In this document: positions 9,291 to 18,134 of the stretch, one piece after another | Layout of the letters: each line of letters begins with the position of its first letter | Position numbering within the stretch: position 1 is the first letter of the stretch | Origin: JBGTFE01 sp049799955 | GTDB taxonomy: Bacteria > Acidobacteriota > Blastocatellia > Pyrinomonadales > Pyrinomonadaceae | Assembly (NCBI GenBank): GCA_049799955.1 | Contig: JBARIW010000065.1 | Coordinates: 40,013 to 104,012, forward strand | Direction of reading: 5' to 3' | DNA: 64,000 nucleotides | Program-made: the position numbers and the translations under genes | The notes under the pieces: generated by a model | Database searches by the model: none | Told to the model about the DNA's origin: nothing | The model's input: the letters and a program-made list of their open reading frames with translations, nothing else

Positions 9291-10805
9291 TTACTTAGTT
9301 GCCGCTTTGGCGTTTGGGCGGGCGATTTGGTACATTTCCTGCGCGATGCGCTCGCCGAGTCCGTCTTTGTACATATCAAAATGACTTCTGCCTTCCATAT
9401 ATTCAATGCGCGCGTCGCTTCCGAGCTTTTTGAGTTCTCCGTCAAGCAAAACGACCGCTTCGTTTAAATGAAAAGTATCGGCGGTTCCGACCCAGATGTG
9501 CAGTTTGCCTTTTAATTTAGGTCCGAGCGTCGTCCAGTTGTCGCGCAGAACTTTGGAGATGTCGTATTTTTCCCACGCTTTGGCGACAAACTCGTCGATT
9601 CGTCCCGTTTCGCGGTCGAATATCGGCATCGGCTGACCGTCAAAACCTTTCGGACTAAACACGGCTTCAAACGAGGCGAACTGCCCGCCGAAATAGCCGA
9701 GAACCATTTCCTGCTGCGCGTATTGTCTGAACGACATAACATTTTTGCCGCCGAAACGGACGAGATTATATTCTTTGCCGCCGGCATTCGTATAAGCGTT
9801 TTGCAGCGGAAGTTTGGTTATATCAGGTCCTGTGAAATTGCGGAAATCAACCGGGTCGGGCGAGGTTGACCATGTTCCGCCGAAGAAATCGGGATGCGTT
9901 ATCATCACCCAGAGCGTTGACCAGCCGCCCGAAGAATGCCCGGTCAGAAATCTTCCGCTCGGTTTCGCGTCCATTTTAAATTGTTTCTCAAGATACGGAA
10001 TAAATTCGTTTGTTAAAGCCGTTCCCCACGGTCCGTTGTTCGCTGAATCGGCAAAAACGTGATGTCCGAGCGAATTGTTCGCGTTCAGATAAACGTAAAT
10101 CATTTCGGGACGCTTGCCTTCTTCCATCGCTTTGAGCATAGTCGAAACGCCGCCCAAACCTTTCAGATGATTTCCGCCGTAGCCGTGAATGCCATAAACG
10201 GTCGGGTATTTCTGCGATGTTTCTTTGCTGTAACCCGGCGGCAAAACGACGCTCGCCTGCATTTTTACCGGTCTGCCCCAGAACGCCGAAAGCATCGGAC
10301 TTTCAAATTCGATGATTTTGATATTGTCCGTAAGCGGCGACATTTTTCTTTCGGGAATTTGCTTCGAAAGCGTCAAAACGGTTTCGGCATTCGGCATTTT
10401 AACTTTCACGACACTGCTGTAGAGGTCGCCCGCGCCCGCGCCGCCGTATGTGTAGGAATGATTCTCGTCGAGAAGCGCCATAATTTGATATTCGCCCGCC
10501 GGAGCTTCGGAAAACTTTCGCGGAAAGGCAAGCAAATCGGGATTTACCTCAATCGTTTTGCCCGCCGACAGATTGCTGACTTCCATTCCCGTAATATAAA
10601 CCGCTTCGGGATTCATAAAATCCGGCTCGATGCCTTCGAGCGGCTTCGGATTGCCAGTCATAAAAATAAGCAGCCTGCCCGACAAAGGTTTTTGAGCAAG
10701 CGCGGCGTCAGCATTTACTTTGAAACGAATCGCCTGCGCCAGAGCCGCATCGGTCAAAAATAAAACAAAGACGAGAAAGAAAACGATGTTGAATTTTTTC
10801 AGCAT
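9291..10805 (-). CDS. Exported alpha/beta-hydrolase (putative esterase, EstD/enterochelin-esterase-like)
   Basis: A secreted protein of 504 residues. A signal peptide (residues 1-24, ends ALAQA) precedes a beta-rich N-terminal domain of about 160 residues, then an alpha/beta-hydrolase domain with the oxyanion strand YPTVYGIHGYGGNHLKG and the nucleophile elbow GHSSGGWSTLW (Ser about residue 292). A late Asp/His pair near GTADTFHLNE and EGRSHFDMY would complete the triad. This arrangement matches the putative esterase family PF00756. The natural substrate is unknown. Confidence 0.8.
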   Translation of the reverse strand: MLKKFNIVFFLVFVLFLTDAALAQAIRFKVNADAALAQKPLSGRLLIFMTGNPKPLEGIEPDFMNPEAVYITGMEVSNLSAGKTIEVNPDLLAFPRKFSEAPAGEYQIMALLDENHSYTYGGAGAGDLYSSVVKVKMPNAETVLTLSKQIPERKMSPLTDNIKIIEFESPMLSAFWGRPVKMQASVVLPPGYSKETSQKYPTVYGIHGYGGNHLKGLGGVSTMLKAMEEGKRPEMIYVYLNANNSLGHHVFADSANNGPWGTALTNEFIPYLEKQFKMDAKPSGRFLTGHSSGGWSTLWVMITHPDFFGGTWSTSPDPVDFRNFTGPDITKLPLQNAYTNAGGKEYNLVRFGGKNVMSFRQYAQQEMVLGYFGGQFASFEAVFSPKGFDGQPMPIFDRETGRIDEFVAKAWEKYDISKVLRDNWTTLGPKLKGKLHIWVGTADTFHLNEAVVLLDGELKKLGSDARIEYMEGRSHFDMYKDGLGERIAQEMYQIARPNAKAATK

Positions 10806-10871
10806 ATTGATTCCTTAAATATTTTAGAATAAAGACGAATTTTACAACCGAATGTTCCGAATCGAATAAAG

Positions 10872-11372
10872 TTAATTTAATCTTTTCTGCAATCCTCTGA
10901 GCGCTTTGTAGGCTTGCAGGTAATTCGGCTGCTCGTCGAGCGCCAAGCCGTAATGTTTTGCGGCTTCGAGCAGGCGACCGCGTTTTTCGTAAACGTGCGC
11001 GAGATTGAAATGCGGGTAGGCGCGGGCTTCGTAGCGCGGAGCGTCGATGGCGAGCTTGAACCAGCGCACGCAGTCGTAAAAATTTCCTTTCGCAATCAGA
11101 TAGCTGCCGATGTCGTTGTATGGATTTCCGAACGCCGCGTCAACCGAAATCGCGGCGAGACATTCGGCAATCGCAAGGTCGTATTCGCCCCGAAAACTGT
11201 ATGTCCAGCCGAGAAAAGTGTAGGCTTCGGCGGTCGGGAAAATATCGATTGACTGTTTATAAAGCTTGATTGCCGCGTCGTAATCTTCCGCCATCTGCGC
11301 CGCGTAGGCTTCATTAAAAACCTCGACGGCTTCGCGCATTGCGGGAGACTTTATTTCAACCTCGGAAAACAT
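10872..11372 (-). CDS. TPR-repeat protein
   Basis: A cytosolic TPR protein of 166 residues. The start at 11372 (MFSEVEIKSP) is chosen; the longer ORF start at 11426 merely translates a heptad-repeat palindrome (HLSPITNHLLPII). Four consecutive TPR-like helix pairs are visible, for example AEDYDAAIKLYKQSIDIFP and GEYDLAIAECLAAISVD. No signal peptide or enzyme domain is seen. The role is unknown. Confidence 0.75.
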   Translation of the reverse strand: MFSEVEIKSPAMREAVEVFNEAYAAQMAEDYDAAIKLYKQSIDIFPTAEAYTFLGWTYSFRGEYDLAIAECLAAISVDAAFGNPYNDIGSYLIAKGNFYDCVRWFKLAIDAPRYEARAYPHFNLAHVYEKRGRLLEAAKHYGLALDEQPNYLQAYKALRGLQKRLN

Positions 11373-11381
11373 AAAAGAAAT

Positions 11382-11464
11382 GATAGGTAATAGGTGATTG
11401 GTAATAGGTGATAGGTGATAAGTCAAATAAAAACCAATTACCTATTACCTATTACTTATTACCT
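11382..11464. repeat. Heptad-repeat palindrome 3 (AATAGGT/ACCTATT family)
   Basis: The left arm is six 7-mers (GATAGGT, AATAGGT, GATTGGT, AATAGGT, GATAGGT, GATAAGT). The right arm is the complementary series (ACCAATT, ACCTATT, ACCTATT, ACTTATT). It ends at the stop of the 5'-nucleotidase gene and just upstream of the TPR start. Confidence 0.9.
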
Positions 11465-12966
11465 TATTTGATTTTCACGATTCTGCCTTCGAGCTTCGGC
11501 GCGATGGTTTTCGCGTCTCTTATCGCTTTTTCGAGCAAATCCGAATCCTTCGGCGCGTTTGCGGCGGTCGTTAAAAGCTTCGCGTCTTTGAACATCGTGT
11601 AGCCGTCGCCGCCTTTTGAAACGAGAAAATCCGAAGTCGCCAGCGTGTAAGTTTTCGCGTCGTCGAGAGGTTTTCCGCCGACGCGAATATCCGAAACTCT
11701 CTGCCCGACGGGCTTGGTCGTGTCGAATTTGAAGCTCAAGCCGGAAATTTGCGGAAAGCGTCCCGGCTCGTTGTCTTCATTTTCGCCGCTTCGCGCCACG
11801 CCGTGTTCGAGAACGTCGCGCAGAAGCTTCCCGCCGAGCTCGACTTTCACAACCGGGTTATTGAACGGCAGAATCGAAAGCACGTCGCGCATCGTCAGAG
11901 TGCCAGGATTGTATGTCAAATCGGCGCGAATCGAGCCGCCGTTCAAAAATCCGATGTCCGCGCCGACCGCGTTTCTATAGGAATCGGCGATAAAATTTCC
12001 GATGTTCGTTTCCTTTGTCCGGCTCGAAAGCGAAAGCGCGTCGAGCTCCACGCTTGTCGCGCCGACCGGCGCGGATAATTTTTCCAAAAGGTCTTTGTAT
12101 TTGGCGACGACCGGCGCGAACTCCGCCGCGTCCGGCACTGCGTCCGTAACGGGAATTATTTCCCAGTCGATGCTCTCTAACCGTTTGGTTTTCTGGTCGA
12201 AATTCAGATTAAAACGTCCAAGCTCGCGCGCGTCGGCGGTCATTTTGAAAATCGGCGTGCCGTTCGACGAAGACTGCAAAAGCGTGTGTTCATGCCCGCC
12301 GAGAATCAAATCGAAATCGGCGCATTTTGCCAGCTCCTTGTCCTCGACCATAAACATATGCGTCAGACCGATAATCGCGTTCGCGCCCGCTTCGCGCATT
12401 TTTGGAACAAGCTCTTTCGCCGTGTCGCAGTAACTTTTCACCGTCAGGTTCGCTTCCATCGAAGAAGTTTGTTTTGTTTCGGGAAGCAGAAAACCGATAA
12501 ATCCGATTTTTACGCCGCCGATTTCGCGAATAACAAAAGGCGGCAGGTCGGCGAAAATCTTATTCGTCGTCGTGTCAATCACGTTTGCGCCGAGCCATGC
12601 AAATTTCGATTCCTTCATTCGCTGGAGCAATTCCGCCGTTTTTATATCGAATTCGTGATTGCCGAGAACGGCGTAATCAATCCCGACGGCGTTCCACGCG
12701 TCAATCATCTGCGCGCCTTTATACGTGCGCGTTTCCACCGAAGGCGAAAGCGTATCGCCGCCGAACGTGAAAAGCGTGTTCGGATTTTCCTGCTTGATTC
12801 GATTCTTCAGCGTCAGAATCCGCGCCAGCCCGCCGCGCTTTCCGCCTTCGACCGGCGTGAACTGGTAAACGTCGTTGACGTGCAGAATCGTTACGCGCGT
12901 CGTCTGGGCTGAAACAATTAATGAAAATACAAGCGTTAAGATAAAAGCCAAGAGAGATTTTTTCAT
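11464..12966 (-). CDS. Periplasmic 5'-nucleotidase / 2',3'-cyclic phosphodiesterase family metallophosphatase
   Basis: A protein of 500 residues from the ATG at 12966 (MKKSLLAFILTLVFS, signal peptide). The N-terminal calcineurin-like domain shows the metal ligands TILHVNDVYQF, FGGDTLS, VLGNHEFD, IGLTHM and LGGHEHT. The C-terminal 5'-nucleotidase domain (from about residue 300) contains the substrate-binding FLNGGSIRADL and the GGDGY loop near residue 455. Family members hydrolyse extracellular nucleotides or UDP-sugars. It is read in the same direction as the downstream TPR gene. Confidence 0.9.
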   Translation of the reverse strand: MKKSLLAFILTLVFSLIVSAQTTRVTILHVNDVYQFTPVEGGKRGGLARILTLKNRIKQENPNTLFTFGGDTLSPSVETRTYKGAQMIDAWNAVGIDYAVLGNHEFDIKTAELLQRMKESKFAWLGANVIDTTTNKIFADLPPFVIREIGGVKIGFIGFLLPETKQTSSMEANLTVKSYCDTAKELVPKMREAGANAIIGLTHMFMVEDKELAKCADFDLILGGHEHTLLQSSSNGTPIFKMTADARELGRFNLNFDQKTKRLESIDWEIIPVTDAVPDAAEFAPVVAKYKDLLEKLSAPVGATSVELDALSLSSRTKETNIGNFIADSYRNAVGADIGFLNGGSIRADLTYNPGTLTMRDVLSILPFNNPVVKVELGGKLLRDVLEHGVARSGENEDNEPGRFPQISGLSFKFDTTKPVGQRVSDIRVGGKPLDDAKTYTLATSDFLVSKGGDGYTMFKDAKLLTTAANAPKDSDLLEKAIRDAKTIAPKLEGRIVKIK

Positions 12967-12997
12967 AAATTTTATTGTTAAAAACGAAATCAAACAA

Positions 12998-13783
12998 TTA
13001 ACCCGCTTTCAGATGCGTTCGCGCTTCCCAGAGCTCGGGAAAGAATTTTTTCGAGAGCGTCGTTCTTAAGTAACCCGCGCCTTCCGAGCCGCCCGTGCCG
13101 CGCTTCATCCCGAGCATCCGCTCGACCATCAAAACGTGATGATAGCGCCAGAGCGAGATATTTTCGTCGTGCTCGATGAGCAAATCCTGCATTATAAAAT
13201 AGTCCGCGTATTTTTCGGGATGCGTCAGGATTTCGACGATTGCGCCCACGCGTTTTTCTTCGGTCGAAACGTCAAAACCGTTTTTCCCCAAAAGCCGCCA
13301 GAATTCTTCGGCAAGCGTCGGCTGGTTAAATCTTCCGGTTAATTTTTCAAAGGCGAACTCGTCGAATCTGAAAAACTTCAGGATATTCTCGTCCTTCGCG
13401 CCGGAAACGAATTCGATTTCGCGAAACTGCATCGACTGAAAACCGCTTGCCGGATTGAGTTTATCGCGAAATTCGAGAAAGCCGATTTGCGCCATCGTCT
13501 CTAAAATATGAATCTGGCTGACGACGACTTTTCCGATTGCCGTAACGGTTTTCAACGAATGATTAGCGCGAAAGGTGCGGTTTTCCCTGAGCCAGAGAAT
13601 CGTCGCGTCGATTTCGTGAAGAATCTGTTTGAACCAAAGCTCATACGTCTGGTGAATGACGATAAACAAAAGCTCGTCGTGGCTCGTCGGCTCGGACAAA
13701 GTTTCCTGAAGCTTAATCAATTCGGGAACTTTCAGATATTGGTTATAGGAAAGCGGCGCGTTTTTTCCGTATTCGTCTGACAT
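12998..13783 (-). CDS. kynA: Tryptophan 2,3-dioxygenase
   Basis: A heme enzyme opening the indole ring of L-tryptophan to N-formylkynurenine, the first step of the kynurenine pathway. The family core is present: LSYNQYLKVPELI, then SHDELLFIVIHQTYELWFKQ near residue 37 (the active-site His lies in this helix), SGFQSMQFREIEF, and the heme-ligand region SLWRYHHVLMVERMLG near residue 210, followed by GTGGSEGAGYLRTTL. At 261 residues it is slightly shorter than the usual 280. No other kynurenine gene is in the window. Confidence 0.95.
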   Translation of the reverse strand: MSDEYGKNAPLSYNQYLKVPELIKLQETLSEPTSHDELLFIVIHQTYELWFKQILHEIDATILWLRENRTFRANHSLKTVTAIGKVVVSQIHILETMAQIGFLEFRDKLNPASGFQSMQFREIEFVSGAKDENILKFFRFDEFAFEKLTGRFNQPTLAEEFWRLLGKNGFDVSTEEKRVGAIVEILTHPEKYADYFIMQDLLIEHDENISLWRYHHVLMVERMLGMKRGTGGSEGAGYLRTTLSKKFFPELWEARTHLKAG

Positions 13784-13812
13784 AAAAACTATAAAAATTC
13801 TGTTGCCACAAA

Positions 13813-14370
13813 TTAGATAAATCTGAAATAGAGATAGCTTATCGAAATCGTAATGATGATATTAAATCCTAAGTAAAAAGCAGGACCGAATTTCCCCGGC
13901 ACAAAAGGCAAGTCAGTTGTTTTGAAAAATGAACGTAGTGAAACTCTGGCGTTTATTTCAGGACGTGTAGATGCAGCCTCTGTTTTATCGCTTTTAATAT
14001 GCCACTCCAACTCATCACTTATTTCTTCAAATAAGACTTCCCCTTGCTTGCGTTTCGATTCATATGAATATATTGCGGTTATTACTAATAAGAACGGTAT
14101 CCAATAGAAGAAAAGAAGAATCATAGCCGACGTTTTATAAGTACTAGAATATCCTTTGTCTAAATAGCCAGGGGAATCATATAAAGCTAGTGCTATAGCT
14201 ATAAGATTTGAAAATGTAAGGACTAAAATTATCGAAGATAGTAAATTCAACTTTTTTGTTATCTGGTTTAAAGATTCAAGAGATTTTTCAAGTGGAGAAT
14301 TCAAAGAATCCCTATCTGTAACATCTTCTTTATTTAATTTTGGCGTTTCTAATATTTCGATATTTTTCAT
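13813..14370 (-). CDS. Hypothetical three-TM membrane protein, partner of the upstream GTPase
   Basis: A protein of 185 residues with hydrophobic segments at about 43-67, 82-105 and 160-183, and a soluble acidic region between the second and third. Its ATG overlaps the stop of the GTPase gene by 4 bases, so the two are translationally coupled. No family is recognised. The pair is AT-rich in a GC-rich neighbourhood, suggesting acquisition. A membrane effector or anchor working with the GTPase is an inference from coupling only. Confidence 0.6.
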   Translation of the reverse strand: MKNIEILETPKLNKEDVTDRDSLNSPLEKSLESLNQITKKLNLLSSIILVLTFSNLIAIALALYDSPGYLDKGYSSTYKTSAMILLFFYWIPFLLVITAIYSYESKRKQGEVLFEEISDELEWHIKSDKTEAASTRPEINARVSLRSFFKTTDLPFVPGKFGPAFYLGFNIIITISISYLYFRFI

Positions 14371-15161
14371 AACTTCAAGCCACCTTTCCCGATTGCCGAT
14401 ATTAGCTGAGCCAACAAGCTTTCTTTTACGTCAACCCTGTCTTTATCATCAAACAAACCACAAGTGGGACTTTCTCCGTAAAATTTATGAAAAACTGCAC
14501 AATAGGGTAAAACACTAGGTGATAAAGCCCTTGCCGAACCAAGCGCTTTAAAGTATTGTCCCGATTCATAATGCGATATAATTTCATCTTTTTTATCCCA
14601 CCACAAATCAGCCTTATTAACTAACGTAATCAACCACTTACTTGTTTCTTTATCGCCTATCAATTCTGTCCATTCACTCAATAAATCTATTTCAGTTTTT
14701 CGACGTTTAGTCAAAAAATCCTCTCTAATTTTACCATTATTATCAAAAACTTCACTTTTGCCGGTTCGGGATTCATGATAACCGTATGCGGTAATATTGA
14801 TTATACCCTCAATTCCGTGTTTCATTGCTTCCCCTGTTGCTTTCATACGTTTAGGTTTGTGTTGTTCTTGTCCCGGAGTATCAACAAATATAAATATGTT
14901 TTTTGAGATTTTGAGCTGAATGTCATCGACAAATTCCGAGCGATTCATATTGTTAATTGCTTCTGGTATTTCAGTAATAAGTGAACTTAAAAGCTGAGTT
15001 TTTCCGACTCCGGTAGCTCCCAGAACCAAAATCTTATGCTTCTTTTTGAATACATTTATTAACTTTTCCAGTAAACCTAATTCTTTGGCTTGTTTGGCAA
15101 GACTAATTGCTGTTGAGGCTCCTTTAGCACCTGTTATGATAGTTGAAATCGGATCAGGCAT
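14367..15161 (-). CDS. Small GTPase-like P-loop NTPase
   Basis: A protein of 264 residues with a GTPase-type signature: P-loop VLGATGVGKTQ (about residue 47), a G3-like IFVDTPGQEQHKP (about residue 92) and a G4-like TLVNKADLWW (about residue 178). An N-terminal amphipathic stretch (ISTIITGAKGASTAISLAKQ) might touch membrane. It is the first gene of a two-gene unit with a three-TM protein. Candidate roles are stress or defence signalling; I do not recognise the exact family. A GTP preference is inferred from NKxD. Confidence 0.65.
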   Translation of the reverse strand: MPDPISTIITGAKGASTAISLAKQAKELGLLEKLINVFKKKHKILVLGATGVGKTQLLSSLITEIPEAINNMNRSEFVDDIQLKISKNIFIFVDTPGQEQHKPKRMKATGEAMKHGIEGIINITAYGYHESRTGKSEVFDNNGKIREDFLTKRRKTEIDLLSEWTELIGDKETSKWLITLVNKADLWWDKKDEIISHYESGQYFKALGSARALSPSVLPYCAVFHKFYGESPTCGLFDDKDRVDVKESLLAQLISAIGKGGLKL

Positions 15162-15281
15162 TTGATTTTCTCCATTATAATATTAAGTGTGAAAAATATC
15201 AGTTTTATCTTCGGTTATCGCGGCTTTTAAGTCAATTTTACATTATTTCGCACGTCCAAAGAAAAAACTGCGATTTTTGTC

Positions 15282-15310
15282 TTGACACGGCGCATTTTAT
15301 CCGTTAAATT
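15282..15310 (+). promoter_or_regulatory. Sigma70-type promoter of the cold-shock gene
   Basis: TTGACA at 15282-15287 and TAAATT at 15305-15310 are separated by 17 bases. Transcription would begin near 15317, about 255 bases before the cold-shock start codon. Confidence 0.65.
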
Positions 15311-15316
15311 TTCCAA

Positions 15317-15572
15317 CGTTCTATAAAAACAACACAAAGAACTAAACCCCCAAAAATCTTGCAGTTTAAGATTTTCCAATTATTTAGGAATGAGTTGTAA
15401 CACTATTTTAATTTACGCTTGAAAAGGTCTGAAATTTAGGTTTTGGAAAGGGTAAATTTTGGTTTTGCCTGTGTGTTTATAAAAAAACGCTTTCGGCTTG
15501 GAACTTGAAACAGAGGCGTCATTCGACGTTTAAAATTAAATTCACTGAAGTTTGTAGGAGGAATTAGAAAAG
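15317..15572 (+). promoter_or_regulatory. Long 5' leader of the cold-shock gene
   Basis: About 255 noncoding bases lie between the promoter and the ATG, ending with a strong TAGGAGGAA site at 15555-15563. Long leaders of csp mRNAs act as temperature-responsive RNA structures in Escherichia coli; a similar role here is inferred. No ORF lies in it. Confidence 0.5.
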
Positions 15573-15785
15573 ATGTCAAAAAATACCGCTAACGGTACGG
15601 TCAAATGGTTTAACAATGCAAAGGGCTACGGTTTTATCGAGCAGCCCGGCGAGCAGGATATTTTCGTGCATTACAGCGCGATTTCCGGCGACGGCTACAA
15701 AACCCTGATTCAGGGTGAAGAAGTCGAGTTTGAGGTCATCAACGGACCGAAAGGACCGCAGGCTGAAAACGTGATGAAGGTCTGA
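15573..15785 (+). CDS. Cold-shock domain protein
   Basis: A CspA-family RNA/ssDNA chaperone of 70 residues. RNP1 is KGYGFIEQ and RNP2 is DIFVHYSAI, on the usual five-strand OB-fold, preceded by NGTVKWFNNAKG. It has its own promoter, a long leader and a strong terminator, so it is monocistronic. This is one of the surest calls in the window. Confidence 0.97.
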   Translation: MSKNTANGTVKWFNNAKGYGFIEQPGEQDIFVHYSAISGDGYKTLIQGEEVEFEVINGPKGPQAENVMKV

Positions 15786-15858
15786 GCCAAAGGTTAAATT
15801 ACCCGACCGTTTCGGTTTTCCCAAGCGAGAAGACGGACGGCGTTTATAAATAAAAAAA

Positions 15859-15889
15859 AGCGGCTCGTCCTTTATCGGGATGAGCCGCT
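15859..15889. terminator. Bidirectional intrinsic terminator
   Basis: A 12-bp stem (15859-15870 with 15878-15889, one G-T pair), with TTTTCTT on the plus side and eight T on the minus side. It serves both the cold-shock gene and the convergent gene at 15912-16232. Confidence 0.9.
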
Positions 15890-15911
15890 TTTCTTGTATA
15901 AATTTTTTTTG

Positions 15912-16232
15912 TCAGAGCAATTCTTCGCCCTTGGTTTTGAGAATTCTGCGCCAAAGCTCGCGGTAAGACGTAAAGCGCGAAACGACCGTGTTAAATTGAT
16001 AACGCTGCGCGTAAGTCAAATTTCTATCGTCGGCGATGCGCTTTATGAGAGATTCGAGCCGCGCGCGCGCTTCGAGCGGCGGGCGTTTCGTGCCGCCGTT
16101 AAAATAAATGTCGAAATCGATTTTCAGCTTGCGAATATCATCTTCGATTCGCGCTAACTGCTGGTCGATACTGACCGATTCGTCGGTTTTTAATTTTATA
16201 TTCCGGTATAAACTGTTGCCTAAAGTTGCCAT
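15912..16232 (-). CDS. Conserved hypothetical protein, helical
   Basis: A protein of 106 residues, mostly charged helix: SIDQQLARIEDDIRKLKIDF then RLESLIKRIADDRNLTYAQR. No signal peptide or membrane segment is present. The pattern suggests a helical bundle or short coiled coil. It faces the cold-shock gene across a shared terminator and is divergent from selA. I cannot name its family. Confidence 0.6.
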   Translation of the reverse strand: MATLGNSLYRNIKLKTDESVSIDQQLARIEDDIRKLKIDFDIYFNGGTKRPPLEARARLESLIKRIADDRNLTYAQRYQFNTVVSRFTSYRELWRRILKTKGEELL

Positions 16233-16340
16233 TTCGTTTTTTTGTTCTTGTTCGGGAAAGATTTCGTCTTCTATTTAAATCAAATTTCCAAAACCGAATT
16301 TATTCCTTAAATTTTATGCCGTCTGAGATAAAATAATTTT

Positions 16341-17768
16341 ATGGAAAACAGCGAAACGTCGAAAAAGGTAGAGATTCTGCGGCTTTTGCCTTCGATTGAC
16401 GCGCTTTTACGCTCGCCGGTCGCCGACCGGATTTTGCCCGAAACCGGCGCGAGACATCTTACCCTTCTGGCGCGAGCCGTAATCGATTCGATGCGGCAGG
16501 AAATTCAGCAGGCAACGGGCGACGCGGAAGATTATTCGCGCGAAAACCTGCTTGGTGAAGCGGAAAAACGACTGGAAAACGCGTGGCGCAGCGAGCGAAA
16601 TACGGGTTTGCAGCGAGTTATCAACGCGACCGGCGTTATCATTCACACAAATCTCGGACGCGCGCCGCTGCCTGAAAATGCCCGGAAAGCGATTTTTGAA
16701 GAAGCCTCGCGCTACTGCAATTTGGAATACAATCTCGAAACGGGAAAACGCGGACGACGCGGCGCGCGCGCGGAATATTTATTAGCCGAGCTCGCGGGCG
16801 CGGAAAGCGCTCTGATTGTAAATAACTGCGCGGCGGCGGCATTTCTGGTTTTGACGGCGCTCGCACGCGGCGGCGAAGTGATAATTTCACGCGGCGAAAT
16901 GGTCGAAATCGGCGGCGATTTTCGCATTCCCGATGTGATGGCTGAGTCCGGCGCGATTTTAAAAGAAGTCGGCGCGACCAACCGGACGAGAATTTCCGAT
17001 TACGAAAAAGCGATAACCGAAAACACGCGTCTGATTTTGAAAGTTCACCCGTCGAACTATCGAATCGTCGGATTTACGGCAGCGCCGACCATTGCCGAGC
17101 TTGCCGATTTGGCGCATCGAAACGAGATTTTGCTCTACGAAGACGCCGGTTCGGGCGCAATGCTGGATTTAAGCGAGCACGGTTTAACGGACGAGCCGAT
17201 TATCAACCAATCAATCGTCGCGGGCGCGGATGTCGTCACCTTCAGCGGCGACAAGCTCCTCGGCGGCGTCCAGTCGGGCTTGATTGTCGGGCGGCGAGAC
17301 GTTATCGAATACATCCGCAAACATCCGCTTTATCGTGCTTTGCGTGTCGATAAATTGATTTATGCCGCACTCGAAGCAACGCTCGAAGCTTACCGCAAGG
17401 AAACCGTTTTGCAGGAAATTCCCGTTCTCAAAATGCTCTCGCAGACGACCGCCGAACTGAAAACGCGAACTTGGCAGTTTGCCCAAAAACTGCGCGAAAA
17501 ACTTGGCGAAAATCATGCGTTGCGATTCGAAGTAATCGAAGGAAAATCGGTCATCGGCGGCGGCGCGGCTCCGACAGTTCAGCCGCCGACCGCGATTTTG
17601 GCTTTAAGACACGAAAAAATGCCCGTCAGCCGTCTGGAACAAGATTTGAGATTTTCTAAGCCGCCGCTCATCACGCGAATTTTTGAAGATAAAGTTTTGA
17701 TTGATTTGCGAACTGTTTCAGAAAGTGAGGAAAACGAGCTTTTAAAGATTGTTACAAATTTGAAGTAA
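16341..17768 (+). CDS. selA: L-seryl-tRNA(Sec) selenium transferase
   Basis: A PLP enzyme converting Ser-tRNA(Sec) to Sec-tRNA(Sec), using selenophosphate. At 475 residues it matches the family (about 463). Motifs are the N-terminal SelA domain (RLLPSIDALL), INATGVIIHTNLGRAPLP near residue 93, and the PLP lysine in FSGDKLLGGVQSGLIVG near residue 300. No selB, selC or selD is in the window; selB often follows selA, but here an integrase relic does. Confidence 0.95.
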   Translation: MENSETSKKVEILRLLPSIDALLRSPVADRILPETGARHLTLLARAVIDSMRQEIQQATGDAEDYSRENLLGEAEKRLENAWRSERNTGLQRVINATGVIIHTNLGRAPLPENARKAIFEEASRYCNLEYNLETGKRGRRGARAEYLLAELAGAESALIVNNCAAAAFLVLTALARGGEVIISRGEMVEIGGDFRIPDVMAESGAILKEVGATNRTRISDYEKAITENTRLILKVHPSNYRIVGFTAAPTIAELADLAHRNEILLYEDAGSGAMLDLSEHGLTDEPIINQSIVAGADVVTFSGDKLLGGVQSGLIVGRRDVIEYIRKHPLYRALRVDKLIYAALEATLEAYRKETVLQEIPVLKMLSQTTAELKTRTWQFAQKLREKLGENHALRFEVIEGKSVIGGGAAPTVQPPTAILALRHEKMPVSRLEQDLRFSKPPLITRIFEDKVLIDLRTVSESEENELLKIVTNLK

Positions 17769-17923
17769 AAACCGTTTGCCTCTGCCGTGTCCATTTCCGT
17801 CCGATGAGTTACGTTATGAAAATATATGTATCGGCGAACCCAATGCACATAAGTTTTTTCGGTTTGATAACCGTAATGCCGAACGCGCATCACATCACGA
17901 ACATCGTCCGGTAGTTTTGACAT
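17769..17923 (-). pseudogene. N-terminal remnant of an integron-type tyrosine recombinase
   Basis: From the ATG at 17923 about 50 codons read like the SAM-like N-terminal domain of IntI-type or XerC-like integrases: LPDDVRDVMRVRHYGYQTEK, then TYVHWVRRYIYFHNVTHRTEM (compare Y.S.RTE..YV.WI.R.I.FH..RHP.EM). It then runs into the antisense of the selA 3' end with no catalytic domain. So the gene is truncated at or near the selA stop. A 44-bp palindrome lies immediately upstream of its start. Confidence 0.7.
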
Positions 17924-17924
17924 A

Positions 17925-17968
17925 AATTTAATAATTCGGTTGAAATTTTTCAACCGAATTATTAAATT
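17925..17968. repeat. 44-bp near-perfect palindrome
   Basis: Arms 17925-17945 and 17948-17968 are perfect 21-base reverse complements with a 2-base centre. It begins one base upstream of the integrase remnant ATG. It would extrude as a cruciform or fold as a hairpin in either RNA. Confidence 0.85.
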
Positions 17969-18134
17969 GAAAACCTCTAAAGTCAAATAATCGTTGACTT
18001 TTATTCTGTAACTAAGCTATATATAATTCGGTATAACACAAATTTGAATACAAAGTTCGGCAGCTATCGCTTAAATGGATGTGGCGATAGCGGACACGCC
18101 TTGCTAAAACATCCTTTAAACAAAGGAGAACAAC
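17969..18134 (+). other. Intergenic region between integrase remnant and small membrane gene
   Basis: No coding capacity is accepted here. It contains a hairpin with 8-bp arms (GCTATCGC ... GCGATAGC, about 18063-18091) and ends with the AAAGGAG ribosome site of the next gene. In an integron this position would hold the attI site; I could not identify a convincing one. Confidence 0.4.

Noticed and set aside
10059..10763. 234-codon plus-strand ORF
   Set aside because: It is antisense to the esterase gene; its composition (arginine-rich, low complexity) is that of a GC-rich shadow frame.
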